Assembly: GCF_000378465.1 (NCBI RefSeq)
Contig: NZ_KB899925.1
Coordinates: 45,094 to 109,093 of the forward strand
Length of the DNA stretch: 64,000 bases
Source: Elioraea tepidiphila DSM 17972
Lineage (GTDB): Bacteria; Pseudomonadota; Alphaproteobacteria; Acetobacterales; Acetobacteraceae
Reading direction: 5' to 3'
Part shown: piece after piece, positions 56,112 to 64,000 of the stretch
Position numbering within the stretch: position 1 is the first letter of the stretch
Layout: the number at the start of each line of letters is the position of its first letter
Notes under the pieces: model-generated
Seen by the model: the letters and a program-made list of their open reading frames with translations, nothing else
The model's database searches: none
Told to the model about the DNA's origin: nothing
Made by a program: the position numbers and the translations under genes

Positions 56112-57509
56112 TCACACCCAGCCGCGCGCGAGCCGCTTCATCGCCGTCGAGGCCGCGCGCTTGCCCTCGCCGACATAGGCCTCGTGGTTCGCCTCGATCG
56201 CGTCGCGGTCGTAGAGGTAGTTCACCATCAGCCCGGCACTCTCCTTGATCCCCTTCTCCGAGGTGTCGGCGAGCCAGTTCAGCCGCTCCGCGCGCGCGCC
56301 GTTGGTGAGATGGAAATGCGCCACCGGATCGCGCGACCGGCCACGTCCGTCGCTCTCGGCGAGCAGGTAGCGCGCGCAGAGCCTGCACAGCACGGGCCGC
56401 GCGGCCTCGGCAAGCGCGGCATCGCGATGCCAGCCGCGCCGGGCGAGCAGCCGCGCGAGCGGCGGGGTCTCGGCGACCGCCTCCTCGCCCTGCACCGCCA
56501 GCGCCTCGGCCAGCGCCGCATCCTCGTCCTCGGAGAGCAGCCGGTCGCCGGCCGCGAGCTTCTCGTCGATCCAGCGGCGGAAGCCCGGGATCGGCGAGAG
56601 CGTGGCGAAGGTCTTGAGGTTGCGGAACTCGGCGGAGAGCCGGTCCACCACCTGCTTGATCAGGAAGTTGCCGAAGCTGATCCCCGACAGCCCGCGCTGG
56701 CAGTTGCTGATCGAGTAGAAGATCGCCGTGTCGGTCTGGGTCGGATCGAGCACGGGCGCCTTCTGGTCGAGCAGCGCGTGGACGTTGTCGGCGAGCCCCT
56801 TCACCAGCGCGACCTCGACGAAGATCAGCGGCTCGCCCTCCATCGCCGGGTGGAAGAAGGCATAGCAGCGGCGATCGGAATCGAGCCGGTTCTTGAGATC
56901 GCGCCAGCCGCGGATCTCGTGCACCGCCTCGTAGCCGACGAGCTTCTCGAGCAGGGAGGCGGGGCTGTCCCAGTCGATCCGGCGCAGGCGCAGGAAGCCC
57001 ACGTCGAACCAGGCGGCGAGCAGATTGCGGAAGTCGTCGTCGAGCGCGGCGAGCGCGGGGTCGCCCCGGGTGTGGCGCATCAGTTCGGCGCGCATGTCGA
57101 CCAGGAACTTCACGCCCTCGGGGATCGAGATGAACTGGGTGAGCAGCCGCACGCGCGGCGCTTCGAGGGCGCGGCGCAGCCGGGCGAGCGCCTTGGCGCG
57201 CGCGGGCGCTTGCTCGGCCTCGGCCGCGGCCTTGAGTGCGGTTTGCAGGACGGTCGGGTCGGCGTCGAACCCGGCCAAGGTCCGCAGGAACGCCAAGCGG
57301 CCCTCCACGTCGGCGGCGAGATAGGCCTGCGCGAGCCGGGCCGAACGCGCGCGCGCCGACACTTCGCCGCCCTTCGCCTCCAGGCAGGCGCGCATCTGAT
57401 CGGCGATCGCCGCCCCCTCGTCGGCCCCGCCGGCGACGTCCCGCCAGGCGGTGAGCAGGCGCCGGAGCGCCCGGTCGAAGAGGCCGCCCTGCGCGGCTGC
57501 GGTGTCCAT
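56112..57509 (-). CDS. malonyl-CoA decarboxylase
   Basis: 465 aa of the MCD family, giving acetyl-CoA and CO2 from malonyl-CoA. Helical N-terminal domain to about 165, then the acetyltransferase-like catalytic domain: RRIDWDSPASLLEKLVGYEAVH, AFFHPAMEGEPLIFVEVALV, DTAIFYSISNCQRGLSGISFGNF, FATLSPIPGFRRWI and a catalytic His in VAHFHLTNGARAERLNW. Ribosome site AGGAGGGT. Lies between nnr and the AceE-like gene, all on the minus strand. Confidence 0.95.
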   Translation of the reverse strand: MDTAAAQGGLFDRALRRLLTAWRDVAGGADEGAAIADQMRACLEAKGGEVSARARSARLAQAYLAADVEGRLAFLRTLAGFDADPTVLQTALKAAAEAEQAPARAKALARLRRALEAPRVRLLTQFISIPEGVKFLVDMRAELMRHTRGDPALAALDDDFRNLLAAWFDVGFLRLRRIDWDSPASLLEKLVGYEAVHEIRGWRDLKNRLDSDRRCYAFFHPAMEGEPLIFVEVALVKGLADNVHALLDQKAPVLDPTQTDTAIFYSISNCQRGLSGISFGNFLIKQVVDRLSAEFRNLKTFATLSPIPGFRRWIDEKLAAGDRLLSEDEDAALAEALAVQGEEAVAETPPLARLLARRGWHRDAALAEAARPVLCRLCARYLLAESDGRGRSRDPVAHFHLTNGARAERLNWLADTSEKGIKESAGLMVNYLYDRDAIEANHEAYVGEGKRAASTAMKRLARGWV

Positions 57510-57536
57510 GGACCCTCCTGCCGTTGCAGGGCCAGA

Positions 57537-58955
57537 TTACACCGCGGCGAGGACCCTCGGCAGATGGTCGGCGAGATCCTCGGCGATCATGTATGCGCCA
57601 GCCCCGCGCGCCGCCGCCGCGTGCGCCCAGGCAGCGGCGCAGCCCGCCTCCCAGGGCGGCATGCCCTGCGCGATGAGGGCCGCGGCGATGCCGGCGAGCA
57701 CGTCGCCGGTGCCGGCGGTGGCGAGCCAAGCGGGCGCATCGGCGGTGATCGCGGCCCGCCCGTCGGGCGCGGCGATGATGGTGTCGCTGCCCTTCAGCAG
57801 CATGGCGCCGAACAGCCGCGCGGCAGCGGCGCGCGCGGCCCCGAGCCGGCCGGCGGGAGGCCCGAACAGCCGCGCGAACTCGCCCTCATGCGGGGTGACC
57901 AGCGCGGCGCCGGCGATCGCCTCGGGCGCGCCGCGCAGCGCATCGGCATCCGCAACGAGCGTTCGACCGGCGGCGAGGATCGCGGCCGCGGTCGCCGGGG
58001 CGCGCATCCCCCCGCCGGGCCCCACCAGCCAGACCTGTCGGCGGAGGTCGCCGAGCAGCTCCGTCACCGGTGCCTCGACCACGATCACGCCCGGATCGCC
58101 GGCGCGGCAGGCCGCCGCCGAGGCCGCGTCGGGGCAGGCGATCGTCACCAGCCCCGCGCCCGCGCGGCGCGCCGCGCGGGCGGCAAGCCGGGCCGCACCG
58201 GTCATCGCCTCGCCCGCGACGATGGTGAGCGAGCCGCGGCTGTATTTGTGGTCGCCCGGGTCTGGGCGCCGCAGCGCCGCGCGCCACAGCGCGGGGTCGT
58301 TGCGGAACAGGCGCGGCGCGATCCCCTCCAGCACCCGCGCGGGGATGCCGATCTCGGCGCACACCACCTCGCCGCAGAGATCGCGCCCGGGGCGCAGCAG
58401 ATGCGCGGGCTTGAGGCGGAAGAATGTGACGGTGAGCGCGGCCTGCGGCGCGGTGCCGAGGACCGCGCCCGTGTCGCCGGCCACGCCGGAGGGCAGATCG
58501 ACCGCCACCACCGGCGCGCGGCAGGCGGCGAAGGTCTCGGCGACCACGCCCTCGACCGGTCGGGCGAGACCGGCGCCGAACACGGCATCGACGACCAGGT
58601 GCGCGCGCGCCACCGCGGCGGGCGTCAGTGTCCCGACCGGACCAGACCAGCGCGACGCCGCCAGCGCCGCAGCGCCCGCGAGCCGCGCCCGCTCCCCGAG
58701 CAGCGCGACCCGCACCGGCCAGCCCGCTTCGTGGAGCCGGCGGGCGACCACGAACCCGTCGCCGCCGTTGTTGCCGGGGCCGCACAGCACCACGGTGGGG
58801 CGCGGGCGGAACCGGCGGCGGATTGCGCGCGCAACCGCGCGGCCGGCGTGCTCCATCAGCACGATCCCCGGCACCCCGCCCGCGATGGCGGCGGCATCGG
58901 CCCGCGCCATCTCGGCGACGGTGAGCAGTTCGATCGGCACGGCGAGGGTTGACAT
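57537..58955 (-). CDS. nnr: bifunctional NAD(P)H-hydrate epimerase / dehydratase
   Basis: Repairs damaged (hydrated) NAD(P)H; 472 aa, both domains fused. Epimerase domain residues 1-215: VPGIVLMEHAGRAVARAI, VLCGPGNNGGDGFVVARRL, VDAVFGAGLARPV and DLPSGVAGDTG. Dehydratase domain 225-470: GDHKYSRGSLTIVAGEAMTG, GPGGGM, DADALRG, VTPHEGEFARLFG and GTGDVLAGIAAALIAQG. The start at 58955 was chosen at the domain edge; divergent from sorA. 27 bp precede the malonyl-CoA decarboxylase gene. Confidence 0.94.
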   Translation of the reverse strand: MSTLAVPIELLTVAEMARADAAAIAGGVPGIVLMEHAGRAVARAIRRRFRPRPTVVLCGPGNNGGDGFVVARRLHEAGWPVRVALLGERARLAGAAALAASRWSGPVGTLTPAAVARAHLVVDAVFGAGLARPVEGVVAETFAACRAPVVAVDLPSGVAGDTGAVLGTAPQAALTVTFFRLKPAHLLRPGRDLCGEVVCAEIGIPARVLEGIAPRLFRNDPALWRAALRRPDPGDHKYSRGSLTIVAGEAMTGAARLAARAARRAGAGLVTIACPDAASAAACRAGDPGVIVVEAPVTELLGDLRRQVWLVGPGGGMRAPATAAAILAAGRTLVADADALRGAPEAIAGAALVTPHEGEFARLFGPPAGRLGAARAAAARLFGAMLLKGSDTIIAAPDGRAAITADAPAWLATAGTGDVLAGIAAALIAQGMPPWEAGCAAAWAHAAAARGAGAYMIAEDLADHLPRVLAAV

Positions 58956-59033
58956 GCTCAGGAGCTTGATTTCTTCATGATTCTGAAAGTAGGACTCCGG
59001 AAGGTCCTGCGCAGCAAGGGAGGAATGCAGACC

Positions 59034-60338
59034 ATGGCACGCAAGCCGGAGCGAGGGCTCGACGAACTCTACCGCAACGATCCCGAGCGCGCGGACGCGA
59101 TCGTGTTCGGCCGCCGCGGCGCGCTGAAGGGGGCGTCGCTCGCCGCCATGGGGGCCGCCGTCGGTGCCAGCATCCCGTTCGCCGACCGCATGCCCTCGGG
59201 TCTCGTTCCCGCCGCCCTCGCGCAGGGCGCCCAGGGGCCGAAGATGTTCACCTTCGAGGGCAAGGACGCGATGATCGATCTCGGTCAGCGTCCGCTGGTG
59301 CTGGAGGCGCCGGAGACTCTGCTCGACGACGAGGTGACGCCGGCGCGCCGGTTCTTCATCCGCAACAACGGCACGCCCCCGGAGCCGGCGGCCGATCCGA
59401 AAGCCTGGAAGATCCGCATCGACGGCGAGGTGAACACGCCGCTCGAACTCACCGTGGGCGAACTCGAATCCCGCTTCCCGCTCGTCACCTACCAGTTGCA
59501 GATGGAGTGCGGCGGCAACGGCCGCGGCTTCTTCGTGCCCGAGACGCGCGGCAACCAGTGGGGCAACGGCGCGATCAGCAACGGCTCCTGGACGGGGGTG
59601 CGGCTCGCCGACGTGCTGCGCGCCGCCGGGCTGAAGGACAGCGCCAAGCATGTCGCCGGCTACGGCGCGGACGTGCACCTCTCGGGCGATCCGGACCGGG
59701 TCGTCATCAGCCGGGCCACGCCGATCGAGAAGTGCATGGAGCAGCACACGCTGATCGCGCTGCGCCTGAACGGCGAGCCGATTCCGCACATCCACGGCGC
59801 GCCCGTGCGCACGATCGTGCCCGGCTGGCCCGGCAGCCTGAGCCAGAAGTGGCTGACACGGCTCTGGGTGCGCGATCGCGAGCATGACGGCCCGGGCATG
59901 GGCGGCACTTCGTACCGCGTGCCGGTCACGCCGATCGTGCCGGGCTCGCGCGATGACGGCCGCAGCTTCCGCGACATCCATTCGATGTGGGTGCGCTCGG
60001 TGCTGACCAATGTCGCCAACGGTTCGCGCTTCCCGGCCGGCACGCGCGAGATTCCGGTGCGCGGCGCCGCCTGGGCGGGCGAGGACGCGATCTCGGCCGT
60101 GCATGTCTCGGTCGATTTCGGCGCGACCTGGACGGCGATGGAGGTCAAGGCCCCCGCCAACAAGTACGCCTGGCAGCGCTGGTCCGGCACCGCGCGCCTG
60201 CCCTCCGACGGGTATTTCGAGATCTGGTACCGCGCCACCGACAGCCGCGGGCGGATGCAGCCGCACGCCGCGGCCAACTGGAACCCGCAGGGCTACGGGG
60301 CGAACCCGATCAGCCGCGCGGCGATCCTGGTCGGCTGA
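59034..60338 (+). CDS. sorA: sulfite dehydrogenase molybdopterin subunit (SorA-like)
   Basis: Periplasmic Mo enzyme of the sulfite oxidase family, 434 aa. Twin-arginine signal FGRRGALKGASLAAMGAAVG (RR at 27-28). The Mo-binding Cys is C159 in QLQMECGGNGRGFFVP; ATPIEKCMEQ, PIPHIHGAPVRTIVPGW, SQKWLTRLWV and the C-terminal Ig-like dimer domain (DAISAVHVSVDFGATW; WNPQGYGANPI) follow. A cytochrome c gene follows 15 bp later, matching the SorAB heterodimer that passes electrons from sulfite to cytochrome c. ATG 59034 chosen for 10-base spacing from GGGAGG. Confidence 0.9.
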   Translation: MARKPERGLDELYRNDPERADAIVFGRRGALKGASLAAMGAAVGASIPFADRMPSGLVPAALAQGAQGPKMFTFEGKDAMIDLGQRPLVLEAPETLLDDEVTPARRFFIRNNGTPPEPAADPKAWKIRIDGEVNTPLELTVGELESRFPLVTYQLQMECGGNGRGFFVPETRGNQWGNGAISNGSWTGVRLADVLRAAGLKDSAKHVAGYGADVHLSGDPDRVVISRATPIEKCMEQHTLIALRLNGEPIPHIHGAPVRTIVPGWPGSLSQKWLTRLWVRDREHDGPGMGGTSYRVPVTPIVPGSRDDGRSFRDIHSMWVRSVLTNVANGSRFPAGTREIPVRGAAWAGEDAISAVHVSVDFGATWTAMEVKAPANKYAWQRWSGTARLPSDGYFEIWYRATDSRGRMQPHAAANWNPQGYGANPISRAAILVG

Positions 60339-60353
60339 GCGAGCGAGGGGCCG

Positions 60354-60701
60354 GTGAAGGGATTGATCGCGGGAGTCGCGGCGGCGCTGCTCGCCGGCCC
60401 CCTTCTGCTCTCCGCCCCCGTCATCGCGGCGGAGGAGGAGACACCCGAAGTCCTGGCACCCGGCGAGGGGCGCGAGGAGACGTTCTACTACTGCATCGCC
60501 TGCCACAATACGGCTCTCATCCGCCGTTCCGGCTTCACCCGCCAGCAATGGGACGAGCTGATGGACTGGATGACCGAGAAGCACGGCATGAACCCGCTCG
60601 AAGGCGAGCTGCGCGAGACCATCGTCAACTATCTCGCCGAGGCCTATCCGCCGCGGCGGCAGCGCCCGCCCGCCTTCACCAATCCGTTCGCACGCGACTG
60701 A
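60354..60701 (+). CDS. sorB: cytochrome c subunit of sulfite dehydrogenase (SorB-like)
   Basis: 115 aa with a signal peptide (GLIAGVAAALLAGPLLLSAP). One haem c site CIACH (Cys47, Cys50, His51); the likely axial Met is in KHGMNPLEGE. GTG start with GAGGGG upstream, 15 bp after sorA, so it is co-translated. It should receive electrons from SorA. Confidence 0.85.
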   Translation: MKGLIAGVAAALLAGPLLLSAPVIAAEEETPEVLAPGEGREETFYYCIACHNTALIRRSGFTRQQWDELMDWMTEKHGMNPLEGELRETIVNYLAEAYPPRRQRPPAFTNPFARD

Positions 60702-60743
60702 GCCAGCCCTTGCGCGCGCGGGCGCGCGCGGCAGACTGAGCCG

Positions 60744-61994
60744 ATGCATGTCATCGTTCTCGGCGCCGGCGTGGTCGGCGTCGCCGCTGCCTGGTACCTG
60801 CGCGAGGCCGGGTGCGAGGTCACCGTCGTCGAGGCGCGCGAGGGGCCGGGGCTGGAGACGAGCTTCGCCAATGGCGGGCACCTCTCCGCCGCCTCCGGCC
60901 CGTGGGCCGCGCCCGACGTGCCGGGCAAGCTGATCCGCTGGATCGGTCGCGAGGATGCGCCACTGCTGCTCAGGCTGCGCTGGGACACCGCGCTGATCCG
61001 CTGGGGCGTGCGCTTCCTCGCCAACTGCACCGAGGCGCGCTACGCCGCGAACACGGAGGCGATCGGCGCGCTCTGCCGCCTCTCGGCCGCGGAGACGATG
61101 GCGCTGCGCGACCGGCTCGGCATCGCCGACGAGACCAACAGCGCCGGCGTGCTGACGATCTACACCACCGAGAAGGAGTTCGCCGGCGCCGAGGCCAAGC
61201 GCGCGCGCTTCGCCGAGGCCGGGATCGCGGCCGAGGTGGTCGATCGCGCCGGCCTCGCACGGATCGAGCCGGCACTCGAACAGGCCGCCCCGCGCTATGT
61301 CGGCGGGCTGTTCGCCGCCGACACCGAGACCTCGGACTGCCACCTGTTCACCACCGGGCTGGCCGCCGAGGCCGCGCGGGCCGGTGTCGCGTTCCGCTAC
61401 GGCACGCGCGTTGCCGCCGTGACCGTGGAGACCGGGCGCGCGACCGGCGTGGCGCTGGCGGACGGCGGCACGATCGCCGCCGATGCCGTCGTGCTGGCGG
61501 CGGGCTCCTGGTCGCCGGTGCTCGCGCGCGGCCTCGGGCTCCGGGTACCGGTCTATCCCGGCAAGGGATATTCCGTGACTGTGCCGATCGCCGGCCGCAA
61601 CGGCGCGCCGCGCATGGCGGTGGTGGACGAGCACGCCAAGCTCTACATCGCCCGCTTCGCCGACCGGCTGCGCGTGGCGGGCACGCTGGAACTCGCCGGC
61701 TGGGACAAGACCCCGTCGCCGGCGCGCCAGGCGGCGACACTCGCGAAGATGCGCGCCCTGTTCCCCGATGGCGGCGACTATGCGCAGGCGGCGCACTGGA
61801 CCGGGCTCCGGCCGATGACGCCGGACGGGCGGCCGCTGCTCGGCCCGACATCGATCCCCGGGCTGTGGCTGGATACCGGCCACGGGCCGCTCGGCTGGAC
61901 CATGGCCTGCGGCTCGGGCCGGCTGCTCGCCGAGATGCTGACGGGTCGGACGGCCGCGATCGACCCCGCCCCCTACGCGCTGGCGCGCTTCTGA
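60744..61994 (+). CDS. D-amino-acid dehydrogenase-like FAD oxidoreductase
   Basis: 416 aa, DadA/DAO family. FAD motif VIVLGAGVVGVAAAWYLREAG-like at the N-terminus (HVIVLGAGVVGVAAAWYL), TSFANGGHLSAASGPWAAP as in DadA, and GLRPMTPDGRPLLGPTSI with GHGPLGWTMACGSGRLLAE at the C-terminus. Predicted to oxidise D-amino acids to 2-oxo acids, with electrons to the respiratory chain. Its frame begins 42 bp after sorB; it may share that transcript. Confidence 0.92.
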   Translation: MHVIVLGAGVVGVAAAWYLREAGCEVTVVEAREGPGLETSFANGGHLSAASGPWAAPDVPGKLIRWIGREDAPLLLRLRWDTALIRWGVRFLANCTEARYAANTEAIGALCRLSAAETMALRDRLGIADETNSAGVLTIYTTEKEFAGAEAKRARFAEAGIAAEVVDRAGLARIEPALEQAAPRYVGGLFAADTETSDCHLFTTGLAAEAARAGVAFRYGTRVAAVTVETGRATGVALADGGTIAADAVVLAAGSWSPVLARGLGLRVPVYPGKGYSVTVPIAGRNGAPRMAVVDEHAKLYIARFADRLRVAGTLELAGWDKTPSPARQAATLAKMRALFPDGGDYAQAAHWTGLRPMTPDGRPLLGPTSIPGLWLDTGHGPLGWTMACGSGRLLAEMLTGRTAAIDPAPYALARF

Positions 61995-62032
61995 GCTTGG
62001 TCAGCCGCGAGTCCCCGCGATAGCCTGCGCGC

Positions 62033-62677
62033 ATGGTCGCGGTCGTCGTCACGGTGGCGCAGCAGAAGGGCGGGGCGGGCAAGACCACGCTGGTCGCGCA
62101 GCTGGCCGCGGCGCTCGCCGCCGGGCGGCGCGTCGCGGTGCTCGACATCGACCCGCAAGGCAGCCTGACGCGCTGGCATGCGGCGCGGAAGACCGCGCTG
62201 AAGGCCGCTGCCGCCGGGCTCACCTTCGCCGACACCGCGGGCTGGCGTCTCGGCGCCGAGCTCGAACGGCTGAAGCACGGACACGACGTCGTCCTGATCG
62301 ACTCCCCGCCGCACGCCGAGACCGAGGCGCGGCTCGCGCTCCGGGCCTCGGATCTCGTTCTGGTGCCGCTCCAGCCGAGCCCGCTCGATCTCTGGGCCAC
62401 CCGCCCGACGCTCGATCTCGCCGCGGCCGAGAAACGCGAGGCGCGGGTGGTGCTGAACCGCGCGCCGGCGCGCGGCCGCCTGCTGGAGACGACGCAGGCC
62501 GCACTCGCCCGCGAGGGCACGCCGCTGCTCGACGCCTCGCTCGGCAATCGCAGCGCCTTCGCGATGGCGATGGCTGCCGGGCTCGGGGTCACCGAGAGCG
62601 CGCCGAAAGGTCTCGCGGCGGAGGAGGTGCGCGGGCTCGCGGCCGCGCTCAGGCCCTGGATCGGAGACGGCGCATGA
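62033..62677 (+). CDS. ParA/MinD-like ATPase
   Basis: 214 aa with the deviant Walker A QQKGGAGKTTLVAQLAAAL, VLDIDPQGSLTRW (Walker A') and VVLIDSPPHAETEARLAL (Walker B). No ParB gene or parS site is near, and it is short, so it is an orphan ParA rather than a chromosome partition gene. Its stop overlaps the start of the next gene by 4 bp (ATGA). Confidence 0.9.
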   Translation: MVAVVVTVAQQKGGAGKTTLVAQLAAALAAGRRVAVLDIDPQGSLTRWHAARKTALKAAAAGLTFADTAGWRLGAELERLKHGHDVVLIDSPPHAETEARLALRASDLVLVPLQPSPLDLWATRPTLDLAAAEKREARVVLNRAPARGRLLETTQAALAREGTPLLDASLGNRSAFAMAMAAGLGVTESAPKGLAAEEVRGLAAALRPWIGDGA

Positions 62678-63135
62678 CCGTCACGGCGCTCTACATCCTG
62701 CACCTGCTCGCCGCGATCCTCTGGGTCGGCGGCATGGCCTTCGCGATCCTGGTCCTGCGGCCGTCGCTTTCGGTGCTGGACCCGCCGCAGCGGCTCGCCC
62801 TCCACGCGCAGGTGTTCCGCCGCTTCTTCCTGCTGGTCTGGCACGCCATGCCGATCGCGCTGCTCACCGGCTGGGCGATGCTGTTCGGCTGGTACGGCGG
62901 GTTCCGCGATTCCGGCTGGCACGTGCACCTGATGAACCTGACGGGCGTCATCATGGGCGTGGTGTTCGTCGCGATCTGGTTCGGCCCGTATGCGATGTTC
63001 CGCCGCGCGATGGCGGCGGGGAACGGACCGCAGGCCGCGCAGGCGGTGCACCGCATCCGCACGCTGATCACCGTCAACCTGGCACTCGGGCTGCTGACCA
63101 GCGCGGTCGCGGGGCTCGGCCGCTGGGGGATCTGA
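62674..63135 (+). CDS. CopD/DUF2269-like membrane protein
   Basis: 153 aa with four membrane segments. LYILHLLAAILWVGGMAFAI, FRRFFLLVWHAMPIALLTGW, HLMNLTGVIMGVVFVAIWFG and RTLITVNLALGLLTSAVAG resemble CopD-domain proteins, with His residues in the first, second and third helices that could hold haem or copper. Translationally coupled to the ParA-like gene and followed 11 bp later by a cytochrome c. Confidence 0.8.
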   Translation: MTVTALYILHLLAAILWVGGMAFAILVLRPSLSVLDPPQRLALHAQVFRRFFLLVWHAMPIALLTGWAMLFGWYGGFRDSGWHVHLMNLTGVIMGVVFVAIWFGPYAMFRRAMAAGNGPQAAQAVHRIRTLITVNLALGLLTSAVAGLGRWGI

Positions 63136-63146
63136 GGGAGGCAGAG

Positions 63147-63470
63147 ATGGTCCGTTGCGGTGTCATGGCGCTGGCCGCCGCCCTGATGGCGGGCCCCGCG
63201 ATCGCGCAGAACCTGCCGGGCGATCCGGTGCAGGGACGGATCATCGCCGAGCGCTGGTGCGCTTCGTGTCACGTGGTCTCGCCGCGTCCGGTGGGGCCGG
63301 TCGGCGACGGCGCGACGCCGTTCCAGACCATCGCCGACCGCGCCGCGACCACGGCGCTGTCGCTGCGCGCCTTCCTCGCCAGCCCGCACGGGCGGATGCC
63401 GGACCTGACGCTCACGCGGGCGGAGATGGACGACCTGATCTCCTACATCCTCAGCCTGCGCCGGCCCTGA
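63147..63470 (+). CDS. c-type cytochrome
   Basis: 107 aa, signal peptide (MALAAALMAGPAIAQ) and one haem site CASCH (Cys38, Cys41, His42); axial Met in PHGRMPDLTL. Ribosome site GGGAGG. Small monohaem class I cytochrome, at the end of the cluster with the CopD-like protein. An electron partner (for example SorAB) cannot be deduced. Confidence 0.9.
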   Translation: MVRCGVMALAAALMAGPAIAQNLPGDPVQGRIIAERWCASCHVVSPRPVGPVGDGATPFQTIADRAATTALSLRAFLASPHGRMPDLTLTRAEMDDLISYILSLRRP

Positions 63471-63706
63471 CGCCATTCAGCCGCCGCGCCGGCGCACGAC
63501 CTCCCGGTGGAGGATGTAGTGACGTCGCTGCTCTCAACGGCTCAGAATGGCACACAGCACAGGCGCGGCAATCGCGATGTCATGACCGGGGTGAGAAACG
63601 CCCCTGGCTGTGCTGGCCGCGGATGGTGGGATACCTCAACGGCTGCCGAGGCTCTTGGTGACGGGCCACTCCGCTGACTGACCGTCGACGGGCCGTGGCA
63701 GTCAGC

Positions 63707-64000
63707 TGTCCTCTTAACCATCTTGCCTGACGGATTGTTGGATGGTTTCGATTGGCCTGCGTCCTTGGTTTCGGTAGCCGAGATGCGGCCGTTCGGTGTT
63801 GTAGTGGATCAGCCAGGCGTCGAGATCGGCCTGCAGCGCCTCGACCGAAGCGTAGACCTTCTCGCGCATCGCCACGCGGAAGAACTCGTCCAGCACGGTG
63901 CCGTTGAAGCGCTCCACGAAGCCGTTGGTGCGCGGCGTGCGCACGCGCGTCCTGCGGTGCTCGATCTCGTTCAGCGCCAGGTAGAGCTCGTAGGGGTGCG
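63707..64000 (-). mobile_element. IS element, one end (runs off right edge)
   Basis: The transposase tail below marks an insertion sequence entering from the right. The end probably lies close to 63707, where TGTCCTCTTAACCAT starts: IS481/IS3-type ends often begin with TGT and the transposase stop falls within the inverted repeat. The other end and target duplication are outside the window. The 236 bp between the cytochrome c stop and this point hold no gene I can support. Confidence 0.6.
63714..64000 (-). CDS. IS481/IS3-type transposase, C-terminal part
   Basis: About 95 codons, frame open to base 64000. HPYELYLALNEIEHRRTR, then TNGFVERFNGTVLDEFFR with the catalytic Glu of the DDE triad, then LDAWLIHYNTERPHLGYRNQ and GRRPIETI. 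These are the C-terminal rve core of IS481/IS3 transposases. The first two Asp are beyond the edge, so completeness cannot be judged. Confidence 0.9.
   Translation of the reverse strand, partial: HPYELYLALNEIEHRRTRVRTPRTNGFVERFNGTVLDEFFRVAMREKVYASVEALQADLDAWLIHYNTERPHLGYRNQGRRPIETIQQSVRQDG

Noticed and set aside
56184..58952. 922-codon plus-strand frame opposite malonyl-CoA decarboxylase and nnr
   Set aside because: Antisense shadow; both minus-strand genes carry full catalytic motifs.

Overview
The window is a contiguous piece of a very GC-rich chromosome that reads like an alphaproteobacterium, most likely in or near the Acetobacteraceae (Rhodospirillales). Reasons: the neighbourhood of a Suv3-like helicase, an S4-domain protein, the seven-iron ferredoxin fdxA and CarD; DUF1244 and DUF1223 proteins; a TAXI-type TRAP transporter; a match to the classical CTGTCAT Pho box; and a ROSE-type thermosensor in front of an Hsp20 gene. 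The family-level placement is inference. Genes are dense on both strands, operons are tight with many 4-bp ATGA/GTGA overlaps, and only the right edge shows a mobile element.

Left part (1-19 kb): the 3' end of glutamate synthase gltB, a D-2-hydroxyacid dehydrogenase and arfB; a VapBC-type toxin-antitoxin pair with a perfect operator palindrome, translationally coupled to a CinA-like protein; a GNAT-Nudix fusion; an SDR; fdhD-mobA for molybdenum enzymes; a 41-aa membrane peptide; DUF1244; glycerate kinase and pyruvate kinase; a tandem pair of small secreted proteins; a compound palindromic repeat; an operon nadC - LOG - TAXI - TRAP permease; rpmE; an Hsp20 gene behind a probable heat-shock promoter and ROSE thermometer; tRNA-Val(GAC).

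Middle (19-53 kb): a two-HTH protein whose reading frame ends inside the tRNA on the other strand, an EAL phosphodiesterase and a globin-coupled chemotaxis-type sensor. Next comes the most notable locus (23.2-29.4 kb): a seven-gene operon preceded by a recognisable fluoride riboswitch with its own terminator and promoter. It encodes a CPA-type cation/proton antiporter, UspA, two MutS-like ATPases, two CrcB/Fluc fluoride channels and a DUF190 protein. After it come bactofilin, a lipoprotein, thpR, the divergent tesA / ybbA-ybbP set, a Bax-inhibitor-1 protein with a strong terminator, a Pho-box-controlled Na/Pi-cotransporter-like protein, a phosphatase-like protein that has lost its metal ligands, CarD with a histone-H1-like tail, fdxA, a second inverted copy of the compound repeat, the S4 protein and helicase, DUF1223, an MFS transporter, a lipoprotein hydrolase with a clear sigma-70 promoter, a liv-type ABC transporter with fused permeases and no binding protein, a methyltransferase, an N-formylglutamate amidohydrolase and a GNAT.

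Right part (52.4-64 kb): an undescribed-looking small RNA on the minus strand with promoter, anti-Shine-Dalgarno loop and terminator; a lytic transglycosylase; a 41-aa secreted peptide; the operon nnr - malonyl-CoA decarboxylase - AceE/transketolase-like E1; a SorAB-type sulfite dehydrogenase; a D-amino-acid dehydrogenase-like flavoprotein; a ParA-like ATPase, a CopD-like membrane protein and a cytochrome c; and the 3' end of an IS transposase that runs off the window. Common themes are molybdenum enzymes (fdhD, mobA, sorA), ion and stress handling (fluoride, phosphate, heat) and central carbon metabolism.
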